DNA of 39,544 nt from Candidatus Nomurabacteria bacterium (GCA_028286485.1 JAQBRM010000030.1:1-39544); one strand, 5' to 3'. Shown: positions 31,532 through 39,544, numbered from the stretch's first letter. The notes: generated from the sequence alone by a model not told the origin. Numbers and translations: made by a program.

Positions 31532-31576
31532 GGACAATTTAAAAGTCCTTGGCAAGCCGCGGATTTTAAATTGTCC
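31532..31576 (-). repeat. Long inverted repeat between metG and tatD
   Basis: GGACAATTTAAAA (31532-31544) pairs with TTTTAAATTGTCC (31564-31576). The stem continues as TCC/GGA past one bulged base, with a GC-containing 12-base loop. It lies in the 283-base gap downstream of metG. There is no T-run on the minus strand, so it is a hairpin of unknown role; mRNA 3'-end protection is possible. Nothing else was seen in this gap apart from the tatD -10 box. Confidence 0.5.
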
Positions 31577-31764
31577 AGCTCCGCCCAGCTATTGGTGGGA
31601 ATGTAATTGTAAGTGGTATCGGGGTCGTACGTTCTGAAGCACAAGCACCCCATAGAAAGAAAGTATCCCTGCACACCCGGCCGGAAGAATGAAAATTAAA
31701 TGGCAGCTGAATCCTTGGAAGATGACACTTTAATTTTTACTTCTGGAGCATGGGCCACACGGGT

Positions 31765-33297
31765 CTATTTATCCAACCGATTGAATAACGGCTTCTCTGG
31801 ACTCTTTTTTTCTTTCACTAATGTAAGAATGGTCTGGGCAGTATTTGGCATAAATGGTTGGAGGAGGAAGCCGATGATGTATAAACGGATCGCGAGATCT
31901 CCAACAATGCGTTGTGCTTCCGGCATGTCGGTTTTGGCCAGCTTGAACGGTTCCTTGTTTTGAATCAGCCAGTCGAGAGAATTTATTTCCCGCCAAATAT
32001 CATCCATAGCGGACTTCAAATCAAAACTTTCTATTTTCTGCGCAAATCCTTCCGGCACCGCGTCCGATTCAGCAGAATCGCGTCGCGTGGTGTCAATTGA
32101 AACGCGACGTTCTAGTAGGTCTTCATCAGTCGGCAGCAGGTAGGACACTTCATAACTCACCACCATTTTCATGATGCGTGAGACTAGGTTGCCCAGACCA
32201 TTGCAAAGATTTGCCGTATAAGCTTCAGCCAGTGATTCCAATGTCATGTCGGCATCTTCAAAAGAGTTCATGTGTCGTAGCAAGTAGTATCGCAAGACAT
32301 CACTGGCCAAATCCCCCGCCACTGCTTGGTATGCTTCAATAACAGCATAGGGATTGATAACATTACCAATTGACTTGGACATTTTTTCTCCGCCGGAATT
32401 AATGAAGCCGTTCACCACAATATGCGCGCTGTTCGGCAGATCAGCTGCAATGAGCATCGCTTGCCACATGGATGATTGCTGGCGGGTATTATCCTTGCCG
32501 CAGTACTGCACAGGTGTACCATTCGTCCAATACTTTTCAAATGTCTCTGTGTTTTCGGGCCAGCCGAGAGTGGAGATGTAGTTCACCAAGGCATCAAACC
32601 AGACATACATGACCTGCGTCTCATCATCCGGCACCGGTACGCCCCACGGCATCTTTTCCGCCACTCGGGAAATAGAAAAATCATGCAATCCGTTTTTAAG
32701 GAATGATTTCATCTCATTGTATCGAAAGTCCGGAATAATAAAATCGGGATGACTATCATAAAACGCTTGCAGCTTGTCTGCCAGTTTCGAATACGCGAAG
32801 AAGTAATTCTCTTCATTGATGTACTCCACCGGTCGTCCGGTGTGAATCAAACAACAATCGTTCTCATCAACTTCCGAGTCTGTTTTTTCCAATTCACAGC
32901 CCGTACAGTACTTTGTCTGATACTGCTTTTTATAAATGTAGCCATTGTCATTAACCTTTTGCCAGAAGGCTTGCGCGGCTGCCACGTGATGCGTATCAGT
33001 AGTACGGATGAAATGTACTTGTGGTGTGATATTCAATAATTCGGCCAAGCCGCGAAACCTCTCCGCGTATCGATCCACATATTCTTGTACGGGAATACCT
33101 TCTTTTTCAGCCGCTTTGTAGAGCTTGGCACCGTGTTCATCGGTACCGGTATTGAAAAAGACATCATAGCCTTGCAGTATTTTGTATCGTGCCACGACAT
33201 CGGCCCGGATGAACTCCATGGCAAAACCAACGTGCGGATCGGCATTCACGTACGGCAAGGTCGTCGTTATATAAAATGGTTTCTGATTGTCCGGCAT
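31765..33297 (-). CDS. metG: Methionyl-tRNA synthetase
   Basis: MetRS charges tRNA-Met and initiator tRNA. The 510-residue product has the class I HIGH signature as HVGF (22-25, in NADPHVGFAMEF), the connective domain with a Cys motif (KYCTGCELEK, about 143) and the KMSKS loop GGEKMSKSIGNV (about 302). An anticodon-binding helical domain follows, but no C-terminal EMAP-like tRNA-binding domain. The start at 33297 (MPDNQKPFYITTT) is set by the family N-terminus and follows the AI-2E gene stop by one base. A poorly conserved insert around residue 415 is rich in Asp/Ser. Confidence 0.96.
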   Translation of the reverse strand: MPDNQKPFYITTTLPYVNADPHVGFAMEFIRADVVARYKILQGYDVFFNTGTDEHGAKLYKAAEKEGIPVQEYVDRYAERFRGLAELLNITPQVHFIRTTDTHHVAAAQAFWQKVNDNGYIYKKQYQTKYCTGCELEKTDSEVDENDCCLIHTGRPVEYINEENYFFAYSKLADKLQAFYDSHPDFIIPDFRYNEMKSFLKNGLHDFSISRVAEKMPWGVPVPDDETQVMYVWFDALVNYISTLGWPENTETFEKYWTNGTPVQYCGKDNTRQQSSMWQAMLIAADLPNSAHIVVNGFINSGGEKMSKSIGNVINPYAVIEAYQAVAGDLASDVLRYYLLRHMNSFEDADMTLESLAEAYTANLCNGLGNLVSRIMKMVVSYEVSYLLPTDEDLLERRVSIDTTRRDSAESDAVPEGFAQKIESFDLKSAMDDIWREINSLDWLIQNKEPFKLAKTDMPEAQRIVGDLAIRLYIIGFLLQPFMPNTAQTILTLVKEKKSPEKPLFNRLDK

Positions 33298-33298
33298 G

Positions 33299-34363
33299 TT
33301 AGTCGAGGGTATTGTTAGTGGTGATAGGCACCAATTTTTCCTTTTCCACATCACTGAGGTATTCCAAAATAAAGACCGCTACCGGAATGGCGATCAGCGC
33401 GCCCCAGAATCCCGCCACCGTAATGCCGAATAAGAATGAGAGCAGCACGACCAATGGTGGAATGCCGACAGTGCGATGCGCCACGACCGGACTGAGCACA
33501 TAGTTCTCGATCTGCTGCGCTACGATATAGAAAATAAATACCTTCAATCCCAGCAATGCTCCTCCATCAATGACAGCAAATAGCACAGCGGGTACAGCGG
33601 CAAAATAAATACCGAACGGCACCAACTCAGCAATCCCGCTGATCACACCGATCAAGAATGCGTACTGCACACCGAGCAATGCCAAGACTACTGTCACAAT
33701 GGCCCCGATGATCAATCCCAGCATCAATTGTCCTTTGAACCACAAGCCAATCTTATGCTGCGTGCGATGCCACAAACTAATGACATAGCGTTCGTGTTTC
33801 AATGGTGTGAGAATGCGGAGAAATGATTCAATACCCTTCTCTTGAATAGACAGATAGAATGACATGACCGTCACCAATACTACATCCACCAAGCCGCCAA
33901 ACGTAGTGCCGATGACCGTTGTCGCTCCTTGCGAAAGATTACCGGTAGCATTTTTTATGCTACCCAAGATATCGGCAAACGAGGCGTGCTGCGTGATGCT
34001 GGCCACGAACTGTGTGGCACTTTGAATGGATTGATTAGTCACCGTCGGCGTATTCGGCAAGTACTGCAAGAGCGCCGTCAGCAACCCCGACAATTCCCGA
34101 ATCATAACCGGTACGAAGGTATAGAAAAGGGTGGCCAAAATCCCCACCACGACCAAGAAAATAAGCGGTACGGACAGTGTGCGGTCAATGCCGTGCTCCT
34201 TGAACATGCGTACCCAGGCCTCCACAAACGATGCAATGACGATGGACACAATGACGAGCAAGAGGATATTGCGGACTTCAAATAGGATAACGACTGCCCC
34301 TATCAGCAAAATACCCCGAATCATGGTATCGGTGCTGATTCTGATTAATCGGGAGTCACTCAT
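33299..34363 (-). CDS. AI-2E family (PerM-like) transporter
   Basis: The 354-residue product has about seven or eight membrane helices and the family layout: an N-terminal pair of helices, an amphipathic central region (ALLQYLPNTPTVTNQS), then LWFKGQLMLGLIIGAI, ELVPFGIYFAAVPAVLFA and HRTVGIPPLVVLLSFLFG. Members export small molecules or act as cation antiporters; the substrate is unknown. TACCAT lies six bases before the ATG. The gene is one base from metG, so they are probably co-transcribed. Confidence 0.9.
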   Translation of the reverse strand: MSDSRLIRISTDTMIRGILLIGAVVILFEVRNILLLVIVSIVIASFVEAWVRMFKEHGIDRTLSVPLIFLVVVGILATLFYTFVPVMIRELSGLLTALLQYLPNTPTVTNQSIQSATQFVASITQHASFADILGSIKNATGNLSQGATTVIGTTFGGLVDVVLVTVMSFYLSIQEKGIESFLRILTPLKHERYVISLWHRTQHKIGLWFKGQLMLGLIIGAIVTVVLALLGVQYAFLIGVISGIAELVPFGIYFAAVPAVLFAVIDGGALLGLKVFIFYIVAQQIENYVLSPVVAHRTVGIPPLVVLLSFLFGITVAGFWGALIAIPVAVFILEYLSDVEKEKLVPITTNNTLD

Positions 34364-34369
34364 AGTGCT

Positions 34370-34375
34370 ATGGTA
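34370..34375 (-). promoter_or_regulatory. -10 box (TGGTACCAT) before the AI-2E gene
   Basis: An extended -10, with TACCAT six bases from the ATG at 34363. The same TGGTACCAT box occurs before glyS (37264-37269), there 13 bases from the ATG. Confidence 0.5.
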
Positions 34376-34392
34376 CCATTGCCCCGTAAGGG

Positions 34393-35700
34393 TTACAAGG
34401 TAGTGAAAATAGCAGAAGTAACAATGCCCTTTTCAAACGGTCCTACTACGGAGAGATTGGCATTTTTGGCTACAAATAGCTTCCGTGCCACACGCTGAAT
34501 ATCGGCAGGGGTCACCGCCATGTATTCCTTGGTCATTTGCTCCGGTGTCTTATATTCACCCTTCAACAGAAGCTGCATACCATAAAATCCGGCAACGCTA
34601 TCGCTGGATTCCAAACCGAGACGCATCATGCCGACTGATTGTTCCTTGGCTTTGTTAAGTTCTACTGCGGATACCGGCTCATTTTTTATCTTTACCAATT
34701 CCGCAATGATGCTTTCCATGATTTCCGCGAAGCGGGTTTTATCAATACCGGCGGCAATGGAAAAAATACCATGGTCGGTGAATGTTTCCGTCTCGGTATG
34801 CACATAGTACGCCGCGCCCAATTCTTCACGCAATCGCAAAAACAATCGTGAGCTCATTCCCCCGCCCAGCAACGTGCTGAGCAATGATAGCGCCGGTCGA
34901 TCAGGATGGTTCAGCGGCAATGAACGGAAGCCCACTATGAGATGCGCTTGGTCGGTTGCTTTATGAAAGAGCACGCTCTGCGCTTTGATTTGTGTATCGA
35001 TGGTTTTTTTCTTTCCTCGATGCGCCGTAGCTTTAGCGGAGGCGATGCCCGCCTCCGCTCTGACGAGCTTCGGCGCGGTAAAAGCGGTCTTCACTTGCTG
35101 TTGCACCAACTTCGGATCAATGCCGCCCGCCACCATGACAATGGTATTTGCCGGCGTATAGTGCGCGCGCTGGTAGCGAATGAGGTCTTTGCGGGTGAAA
35201 CTATTGACGGTCGCCTTAGGACCAATGACACTCCAGCCGGCCGGCTGATCGCCGTACATCAATGCAAAAAGGTTCTCTCCGGCCTTGTACTGCGGCACAT
35301 CCTCGTACATGTTGATTTCCTCGATCACGACACCTTTCTCTTTGCCGATTTCATTTTCCGGAAATGTCGAGTGCAGATAGATGTCACTGAGAATATCAAT
35401 GAACTGATCGGTGTGGGCCGGATTGCCTTTGGCATAGTAGCCGGTGTACTCCTTATCGGTAAAGGCATTGGAAATGGCGCCCAAACCATCAAACGCTTCG
35501 GCCAAGATTTTGGCAGAGGGCCGACTCTCGGTACCTTTGAAGTACATGTGTTCCAAGAAATGCGATAGACCATTCTCTGTTTTCTTTTCGTATTTTGATC
35601 CCGTTCCTACTAAAATCAGCACGGTAGCGGTGGCTGCATCAGCTTGCGGTGCCATGACCAGTCGCAAGCCATTGGATAGTGTTTTCTGTATTATTTTCAT
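34393..35700 (-). CDS. M16 family zinc metallopeptidase
   Basis: The 435-residue product has the inverted zinc motif HxxEH in GLSHFLEHMYFKGT (His47, Glu50, His51). The third ligand Glu lies about 77 residues on, in GVVIEEINMYED. The second M16_C domain (about 190-370) includes LPLNHPDRPALSLLSTLLGG and the substrate-binding LREELGAAYYVHTETE. It resembles the single-chain bacterial processing-peptidase-like enzymes; it has no signal peptide, so it acts in the cytoplasm or is unconventionally exported. A hairpin (AAGCGG/CCGCTT, 35711-35728) lies just upstream. Confidence 0.92.
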   Translation of the reverse strand: MKIIQKTLSNGLRLVMAPQADAATATVLILVGTGSKYEKKTENGLSHFLEHMYFKGTESRPSAKILAEAFDGLGAISNAFTDKEYTGYYAKGNPAHTDQFIDILSDIYLHSTFPENEIGKEKGVVIEEINMYEDVPQYKAGENLFALMYGDQPAGWSVIGPKATVNSFTRKDLIRYQRAHYTPANTIVMVAGGIDPKLVQQQVKTAFTAPKLVRAEAGIASAKATAHRGKKKTIDTQIKAQSVLFHKATDQAHLIVGFRSLPLNHPDRPALSLLSTLLGGGMSSRLFLRLREELGAAYYVHTETETFTDHGIFSIAAGIDKTRFAEIMESIIAELVKIKNEPVSAVELNKAKEQSVGMMRLGLESSDSVAGFYGMQLLLKGEYKTPEQMTKEYMAVTPADIQRVARKLFVAKNANLSVVGPFEKGIVTSAIFTTL

Positions 35701-35737
35701 CCCTTCATTAAAGCGGAAATCGCCGCTTTATGCAAAA

Positions 35738-35767
35738 TTGACAAGATGGAAGGAAAAAAGGTATGGT
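35738..35767 (+). promoter_or_regulatory. Promoter of the 31-codon ORF (TTGACA-18-TATGGT)
   Basis: A perfect -35 TTGACA (35738-35743) and a -10 TATGGT (35762-35767) with an 18-base spacer. Initiation near 35774 leaves a leader of about 18 bases. Confidence 0.6.
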
Positions 35768-35791
35768 AAGAAAAAACCAAATCAAAAAAAC

Positions 35792-35887
35792 ATGGAAGCT
35801 ATAAGAAATTGGGCCCTTATACTTTTGGCAGTGTATGGAATATTGTGGCTGATAGCCCTCAAAGACAAACCTTCAAAAGCACCCTAA
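35792..35887 (+). CDS. Small single-pass membrane peptide (31 residues)
   Basis: The ORF encodes MEAIRNWALILLAVYGILW followed by LIALKDKPSKAP: one hydrophobic helix (about 7-22) and a short basic tail, the typical form of a bacterial small membrane protein. It has its own -35/-10 promoter upstream and a strong hairpin terminator 26 bases downstream, which argues for a real transcription unit. Without those flanks it would be too short to call. An RNA regulator with an incidental ORF is the alternative. Function unknown. Confidence 0.5.
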   Translation: MEAIRNWALILLAVYGILWLIALKDKPSKAP

Positions 35888-35913
35888 CCGGAAGAAAAAC
35901 AAAAAGTGTAATC

Positions 35914-35944
35914 AAAAAGTTCTCACATAGTGAGAACTTTTTTT
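35914..35944. terminator. Bidirectional terminator between the small ORF and glyS
   Basis: AAAAAGTTCTCAC (35914-35926) and GTGAGAACTTTTT (35930-35942) with an ATA loop, followed by more T's on the plus strand and flanked by A/T tracts on both sides. It overlaps or abuts the glyS stop. Confidence 0.9.
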
Positions 35945-37250
35945 ATTGCAATTTTTCTTTGAGAAACATTTCCAGATCGCCGATCGCGACACGATCTTGG
36001 GTGGCAGTGTCACGATCGCGAACCGTCACGGTATCATTCTCCAACGTATCGAAATCCACTGTAATACAGTACGGCGTACCGATTTCATCCTGTCGGCGAT
36101 AACGCTTGCCGATATTGCCGTTGTCGTCCCATGTGACATTACCAAATAGTTTTTTTAATCCACTGTAAACTACACGTGCTTTTTCCATCAACTCAGGTTT
36201 ATTGCGAAGCAATGGTGAGACACAGAGTTTGTAGGGCGCGATCGAAGGACGGAATTTCAAGACCACGCGTTTGTCATCCCCTTCTCCTTCTTCATGATAC
36301 GCACTGGCCAAGACAGCCAAGATAGTTCGGTCCACGCCAAATGTCGGTTCAATGCAGTGCGGTACGATTTTCTCACTGGTTTCGTCATCTACAATATAAA
36401 GTGGTACCTTGCTGGCTTCAGCGTGATTATTCAAATCAAAGTTGGTGCGATAGGCCAAACCGTATAATTCCTTTCGTCCGAATGGAAAATCAAATTCAAA
36501 ATCCACTGTACGTTTGGAGTAGTGTGCTAGGTCGTCCGGTGCTACCTCCAGCTCGTGCACTGATGGGCGAGGAATACCTACCAAATCCATCCATTGGTAC
36601 ATAGCATTCATCCAGTCGGCAAAACGTCCCTGCCAATCTTCTTCCTTTACAAAATACTCGATTTCCATCTGCTCGAATTCACGAGAACGGAAAATAAAAT
36701 CACGCGGTGCGATTTCATTGCGAAAGGCCTTACCGATCTGTCCCAAACCAAAAGGTAATTTCGGATGCAAACTATCCACGACATTCTTGAAATTCACAAA
36801 CATACCCTGTGCTGTTTCTGGGCGCAGGTATGCTGTCGCGTCTTCATCTTCCAATGCACCAACTGTGGTTTTGAACATCATATTGAACTGTCGTGCCTCA
36901 CCGAGACTGCCCTGACATTCCGGACAGACTTCGGTATTTTCCAAGTGATCTGCACGAAACCGTCGTTTGCATTTTGTACATTCCACCAATGGATCAGAAA
37001 ATCCTGCCACGTGTCCTGACGCTTTCCAAACATTTTGATTCATCAAAATAGCAGCATCGACACCGAACATGTCTTCGCGGCCGGTGATAAACATATTCCA
37101 CCACGCATTTTGAATATTGCGTTTCAGCTCACTGCCGAGCGGACCGTAGTCCCATGTACCGGCCAAGCCACCATAGATTTCAGATCCTTGAAAGATAAAA
37201 CCGCGGCGTTTGCAGAGACTGATCAATTGTTCCATTGAGACATTAGACAT
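35943..37250 (-). CDS. glyS: Glycyl-tRNA synthetase (single-chain class II type)
   Basis: The 435-residue product is the alpha2-type GlyRS rather than the alpha2beta2 type. Class II motifs are visible: FQGSEIYGGLAGTWDYGPLG (motif 1 region), RPETAQGMFVNFKNVV and FRNEIAPRDFIFRSREFEQ (motif 2), then EPTFGVDRTILAVL (motif 3). A zinc-type C-x2-C...C-x2-C cluster (ECTKCKRR, EVCPECQG) lies at about 85-115. The anticodon-binding domain is at the C-terminus. TACCAT 13 bases before the ATG gives a short leader. Confidence 0.96.
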   Translation of the reverse strand: MSNVSMEQLISLCKRRGFIFQGSEIYGGLAGTWDYGPLGSELKRNIQNAWWNMFITGREDMFGVDAAILMNQNVWKASGHVAGFSDPLVECTKCKRRFRADHLENTEVCPECQGSLGEARQFNMMFKTTVGALEDEDATAYLRPETAQGMFVNFKNVVDSLHPKLPFGLGQIGKAFRNEIAPRDFIFRSREFEQMEIEYFVKEEDWQGRFADWMNAMYQWMDLVGIPRPSVHELEVAPDDLAHYSKRTVDFEFDFPFGRKELYGLAYRTNFDLNNHAEASKVPLYIVDDETSEKIVPHCIEPTFGVDRTILAVLASAYHEEGEGDDKRVVLKFRPSIAPYKLCVSPLLRNKPELMEKARVVYSGLKKLFGNVTWDDNGNIGKRYRRQDEIGTPYCITVDFDTLENDTVTVRDRDTATQDRVAIGDLEMFLKEKLQ

Positions 37251-37261
37251 ATGTTGTAGGG

Positions 37262-39145
37262 CTATGGTACCACACGCTCCTTGCCGGCGCTATAGACCGG
37301 ATCACTGTCGAGCGAGGTGGTCAGCGGTGAGCGGGTAATGGTCAGGGGCGCATTCACTACCGTATCGGTGCCCACGATGGTGGTTTCTCCCAATAATGGC
37401 AAGGACTGTCCGATCTGCGAGGCGGTTGGCTTGGTCGTAAGCTGGAATGAGACGGTCTTGATTTGCGGCACGCTCGTCGCTTTCGGCAACACTCCGACGT
37501 TCCATGTCACCGTGCGCGTGTCAGGACTGTAGTTTACCGGTTCAGATTGCGGAGAGATTACTCCGGCCCATGTCACACCAAGCGGTAGGACTGCACTGGC
37601 AGTAACGTTAGTCAGGGAATTTTCTGATGGTCGGGCAGTCCATGTCACCGTGTAGCTGGTCGTTTGTCCGGCTTTTGGCGGAAACGGTCCGGTATTTTTT
37701 ATCGGTCCGACGGAATAAAATGCTTGTGACGCGAATTGCAGATGCCCGCTGAAGCGTATGGTCTTCACATCAATATCACTGATGGATTGCTGCGCATTAT
37801 TATTGTCTGGGAAGGTGCCTTGTACGGAGAGGTGAACGCCGATATCACTGGTGTCGGCTTTTTTCGGTGAAAAAGAGAATGCTAATTGTCCAGTTTGTCC
37901 CGGTGCCAATGAAGCCAGTGCCGGATTTGAATCGGCCGTCCATGTCATCGTATTACTGGTCGGATCATAGTAGCCATTCGTTGCCGTGACGGTACCAGTA
38001 TCAACACTGGTACCCGCCAATGAAACCGTGAACGTAGGATTCGTAATGGTTAATGCCGAAGTATTGGACCAAGACACGTTACCGGTAATAGCGTCTCCCA
38101 CCGGTATGGCGGCCACGTCAGTCGACTGTCCATTAAGATTGAGCTGAGCCGCAATAAAGGGTTGAGCCAGCGTAAAGGTGTGCAGCGCGGAATTATAGAC
38201 AGTGGCGATAGTGGTATCCGTGGCACTGACCGGCGTACCGACATAGACACGGAACGACTTCTGTTCATTTTCTTGTCCGGCCAGTTTGCCTTTAATGGTA
38301 ATAGTACGATTGGTGCCATTTTCCAAATCGCCCAATGCCCAGACATTGTTGCCGCCGGTGGGAGCAGGGGTAGCTGAAGCAAAGACGAAACCACTCGGAT
38401 ATTCTACACGGGTAATGGCATTACTGAGCGGTGTATCACCGGTAAAGGCATTATTGATCGTCAGCTCAAACGGCTGGTTGGCGGCAATACTATCGGGACC
38501 CGTCACGGTCAAAGCCAAAGGGCTGGAACTAATAGTGACTGCAAAAGTGGTCTGTTTCTGAAATACGGCGCTGGAATTCTGTAAGCTATAGCTCAGTGTC
38601 GCGGTAATAGTTTGAGTCGTGCCTTGCTGGCCGTACAGCATGATGGAAAAATCCTGACTTTTTGTTTGACCGGCCGCAATAGTGCCGATGACTTGTTCGG
38701 TGTGGACCGTATCATTACCATTGGGATCAGTAGCGCCTTTGGGATAATCAATGGCAACCTTGGCATTCAATAAACCGGCGGAGTTGCTGTTGGCGATTTC
38801 CACTTGGAGCGGCAGCGTGCTGCCGGCTGCCACGAACGCATTGCCTAAAATAGAGACGTCCACATTCTTGCTGGATAATGTCAGCGCACCGCGGTAGAAA
38901 CTAAATGCCGCGCCGCCCAATGCGATGAGGAAAAAAATAAATGAGAAAATAAAAAATCGTCGATAGCCGGTGACAGTACCGGCATGATTTTTTTTATCAT
39001 TCGGAATAGTGGTCTCTCCCCATGTCGAAGTGACATTCTGTCGGACCGGCCGCAAAATACCGAATGTTCGTTTCGGTACATTCTCGGGGTCACGGGCATA
39101 CAATCGCTTCTCCAGTTCGGCGATGTGATCGATTTCATCGGGCAT
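37262..39145 (-). CDS. Single-pass membrane protein with DUF11-like beta domains
   Basis: The 627-residue product has an acidic cytoplasmic N-terminus with a basic stretch (about 1-62), one membrane helix (RFFIFSFIFFLIALGGAAFSFY, about 63-83) and about 540 external residues in repeated Ig/DUF11-like beta domains. Examples are LPLQVEIANSNSAGLLNAKV, LTVTGPDSIAANQPFELTIN and the last module SYTVTWTARPSENSLTNVT. These proteins are common on cell surfaces of this group. The ATG lies six bases after a TGATATACT box. The C-terminus ends without a sorting signal. Confidence 0.78.
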   Translation of the reverse strand: MPDEIDHIAELEKRLYARDPENVPKRTFGILRPVRQNVTSTWGETTIPNDKKNHAGTVTGYRRFFIFSFIFFLIALGGAAFSFYRGALTLSSKNVDVSILGNAFVAAGSTLPLQVEIANSNSAGLLNAKVAIDYPKGATDPNGNDTVHTEQVIGTIAAGQTKSQDFSIMLYGQQGTTQTITATLSYSLQNSSAVFQKQTTFAVTISSSPLALTVTGPDSIAANQPFELTINNAFTGDTPLSNAITRVEYPSGFVFASATPAPTGGNNVWALGDLENGTNRTITIKGKLAGQENEQKSFRVYVGTPVSATDTTIATVYNSALHTFTLAQPFIAAQLNLNGQSTDVAAIPVGDAITGNVSWSNTSALTITNPTFTVSLAGTSVDTGTVTATNGYYDPTSNTMTWTADSNPALASLAPGQTGQLAFSFSPKKADTSDIGVHLSVQGTFPDNNNAQQSISDIDVKTIRFSGHLQFASQAFYSVGPIKNTGPFPPKAGQTTSYTVTWTARPSENSLTNVTASAVLPLGVTWAGVISPQSEPVNYSPDTRTVTWNVGVLPKATSVPQIKTVSFQLTTKPTASQIGQSLPLLGETTIVGTDTVVNAPLTITRSPLTTSLDSDPVYSAGKERVVP

Positions 39146-39151
39146 GCCTAT

Positions 39152-39157
39152 AGTATA
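39152..39157 (-). promoter_or_regulatory. -10 box (TGATATACT) before the DUF11 gene
   Basis: An extended -10, with TATACT ending six bases from the ATG at 39145. A leaderless mRNA is predicted. It overlaps the 3' end of the upstream gene. Confidence 0.55.
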
Positions 39158-39544
39158 TCAAAGATGGCTGTAATGTATCGCATCGGTGGCGCTCTGTATC
39201 AATTTTTTAATGCGCCGGTCATCCATCTCTGCCAACGCTTGATCGAGTGGTAACGTGAACAGTATTTCATCTTCGGCCGGCACTGCCACGTAGCCCAACA
39301 ATACCAACACTTTCCACAGCGACAATGCGTCAAACGCGCGCGCGTCTCCCTGCTCGGCTTGTGCGATCAGGCCGCAGGCAATGATGTGATCGAATAATTC
39401 CGGATGAGTGCCTTCGCCGGTCAGGAAACGTTCCAACAGTCCCAAGGTACGGACATACGAGCGCCCCAAAGCACTTCGTGCTTTGGGGCGCAACACCACC
39501 TCCTTGACCCTCGCACTGATCAACCGCCAGGTACTTTTACCCTT
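39158..39544 (-). CDS. recO: Probable DNA repair protein RecO, 3' part only
   Basis: The reading frame is open to the window edge and continues upstream of it: its first visible codons give KGKSTWRLISARVKEVV. The K-S-x-WRL signature after an OB-fold, followed by helical GRSYVRTLGLLERFLTGEG and LFDHIIACGL, fits the RecO helical C-terminal domain. RecO loads RecA and anneals SSB-coated ssDNA. The 5' end is outside the window, so the TTG at 39523 should not be taken as the start. No zinc cysteines are visible. The assignment is moderate. Confidence 0.6.
   Translation of the reverse strand, partial: KGKSTWRLISARVKEVVLRPKARSALGRSYVRTLGLLERFLTGEGTHPELFDHIIACGLIAQAEQGDARAFDALSLWKVLVLLGYVAVPAEDEILFTLPLDQALAEMDDRRIKKLIQSATDAIHYSHL

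Noticed and set aside
31486-31674. 62-codon minus-strand ORF upstream of tatD
   Set aside because: It runs through the tatD -10 box and the long inverted repeat and has no coherent protein character.
34942-35568. Plus-strand ORF of 208 codons opposite the M16 peptidase
   Set aside because: The M16 motifs are complete on the minus strand; this frame has no domain and no start context.
1-39544. CRISPR arrays, insertion sequences, rRNA or tRNA genes
   Set aside because: No regularly spaced repeats, no transposase ORFs and no rRNA or tRNA signatures were seen by eye on either strand.

Overview
The window reads as a chromosomal segment of a Patescibacteria (CPR) genome, probably from the Parcubacteria side. 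This is inferred, not proven. The reasons are compact genes, almost no Shine-Dalgarno sequences, a small single-polypeptide GlyRS and MetRS, and secreted proteins with Cys-motif repeats and DUF11-like domains of the kind common in these genomes. There is also a large surface-glycan locus and no visible lipid A genes. TGA is used as a stop (for example in the ATGA overlaps at 6161-6164 and 8128-8131), so the code is not the UGA-Gly variant of SR1/Gracilibacteria.

Layout. (1) 1-1122, minus: rplJ-rplL with a promoter, a recognisable L10 autoregulatory leader and a terminator hairpin. (2) 1124-1733, plus: a HicB/HicA-like toxin-antitoxin pair next to a GGTACC inverted repeat. (3) 1717-2620, minus: two membrane-anchored cupredoxin-like proteins. 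(4) 2659-17070: a glycan assembly locus in two convergent arms. The plus arm encodes a polyprenyl-phosphate sugar-1-phosphate transferase, a Wzx-type flippase, GT2, a GT11+GT17 two-domain transferase, an FkbM methyltransferase and an SDR. The minus arm encodes a Wzy/ligase with a C-terminal tail, GT11, UDP-galactopyranose mutase, a galactofuranosyltransferase-like GT2, a second Wzy/ligase and GT2. The two arms meet at 9963/9964 with abutting stop codons. (5) 17205-18988, minus: an AT-rich AlbA_2/HATPase regulator and a small protein. (6) 19060-22238, minus: a class-A-beta-lactamase-like serine hydrolase and a secreted peptidoglycan-binding surface protein, followed by a 510-base gene-free stretch. 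(7) 22752-27322: a winged-helix regulator divergent from ftsK, then an Ig-like membrane protein and recA. (8) 27433-30647: an orphan gene, efp, then rpsF-ssb-rpsR behind a long structured leader, and another orphan. (9) 30696-39544, mainly minus: tatD, metG, an AI-2E family transporter, an M16 peptidase, a 31-codon membrane peptide (plus), glyS, a DUF11-type surface protein and the 3' part of a probable recO.

How it fits together. The glycan locus has a full Wzx/Wzy-style logic: priming on a lipid carrier, extension by GTs including Galf and fucose-type transferases, flipping, and polymerisation or transfer. The nearby secreted surface protein is a plausible acceptor or partner. The most unusual signals lie in the non-coding DNA. 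At least nine genes have a -10 box only 6-9 bases before the start codon, which predicts leaderless mRNAs. In contrast, the ribosomal operons carry long structured leaders. The rpsF leader contains a 21-bp helix whose only imperfect pair is a G.U on the transcribed strand, next to an inner hairpin with the same property.
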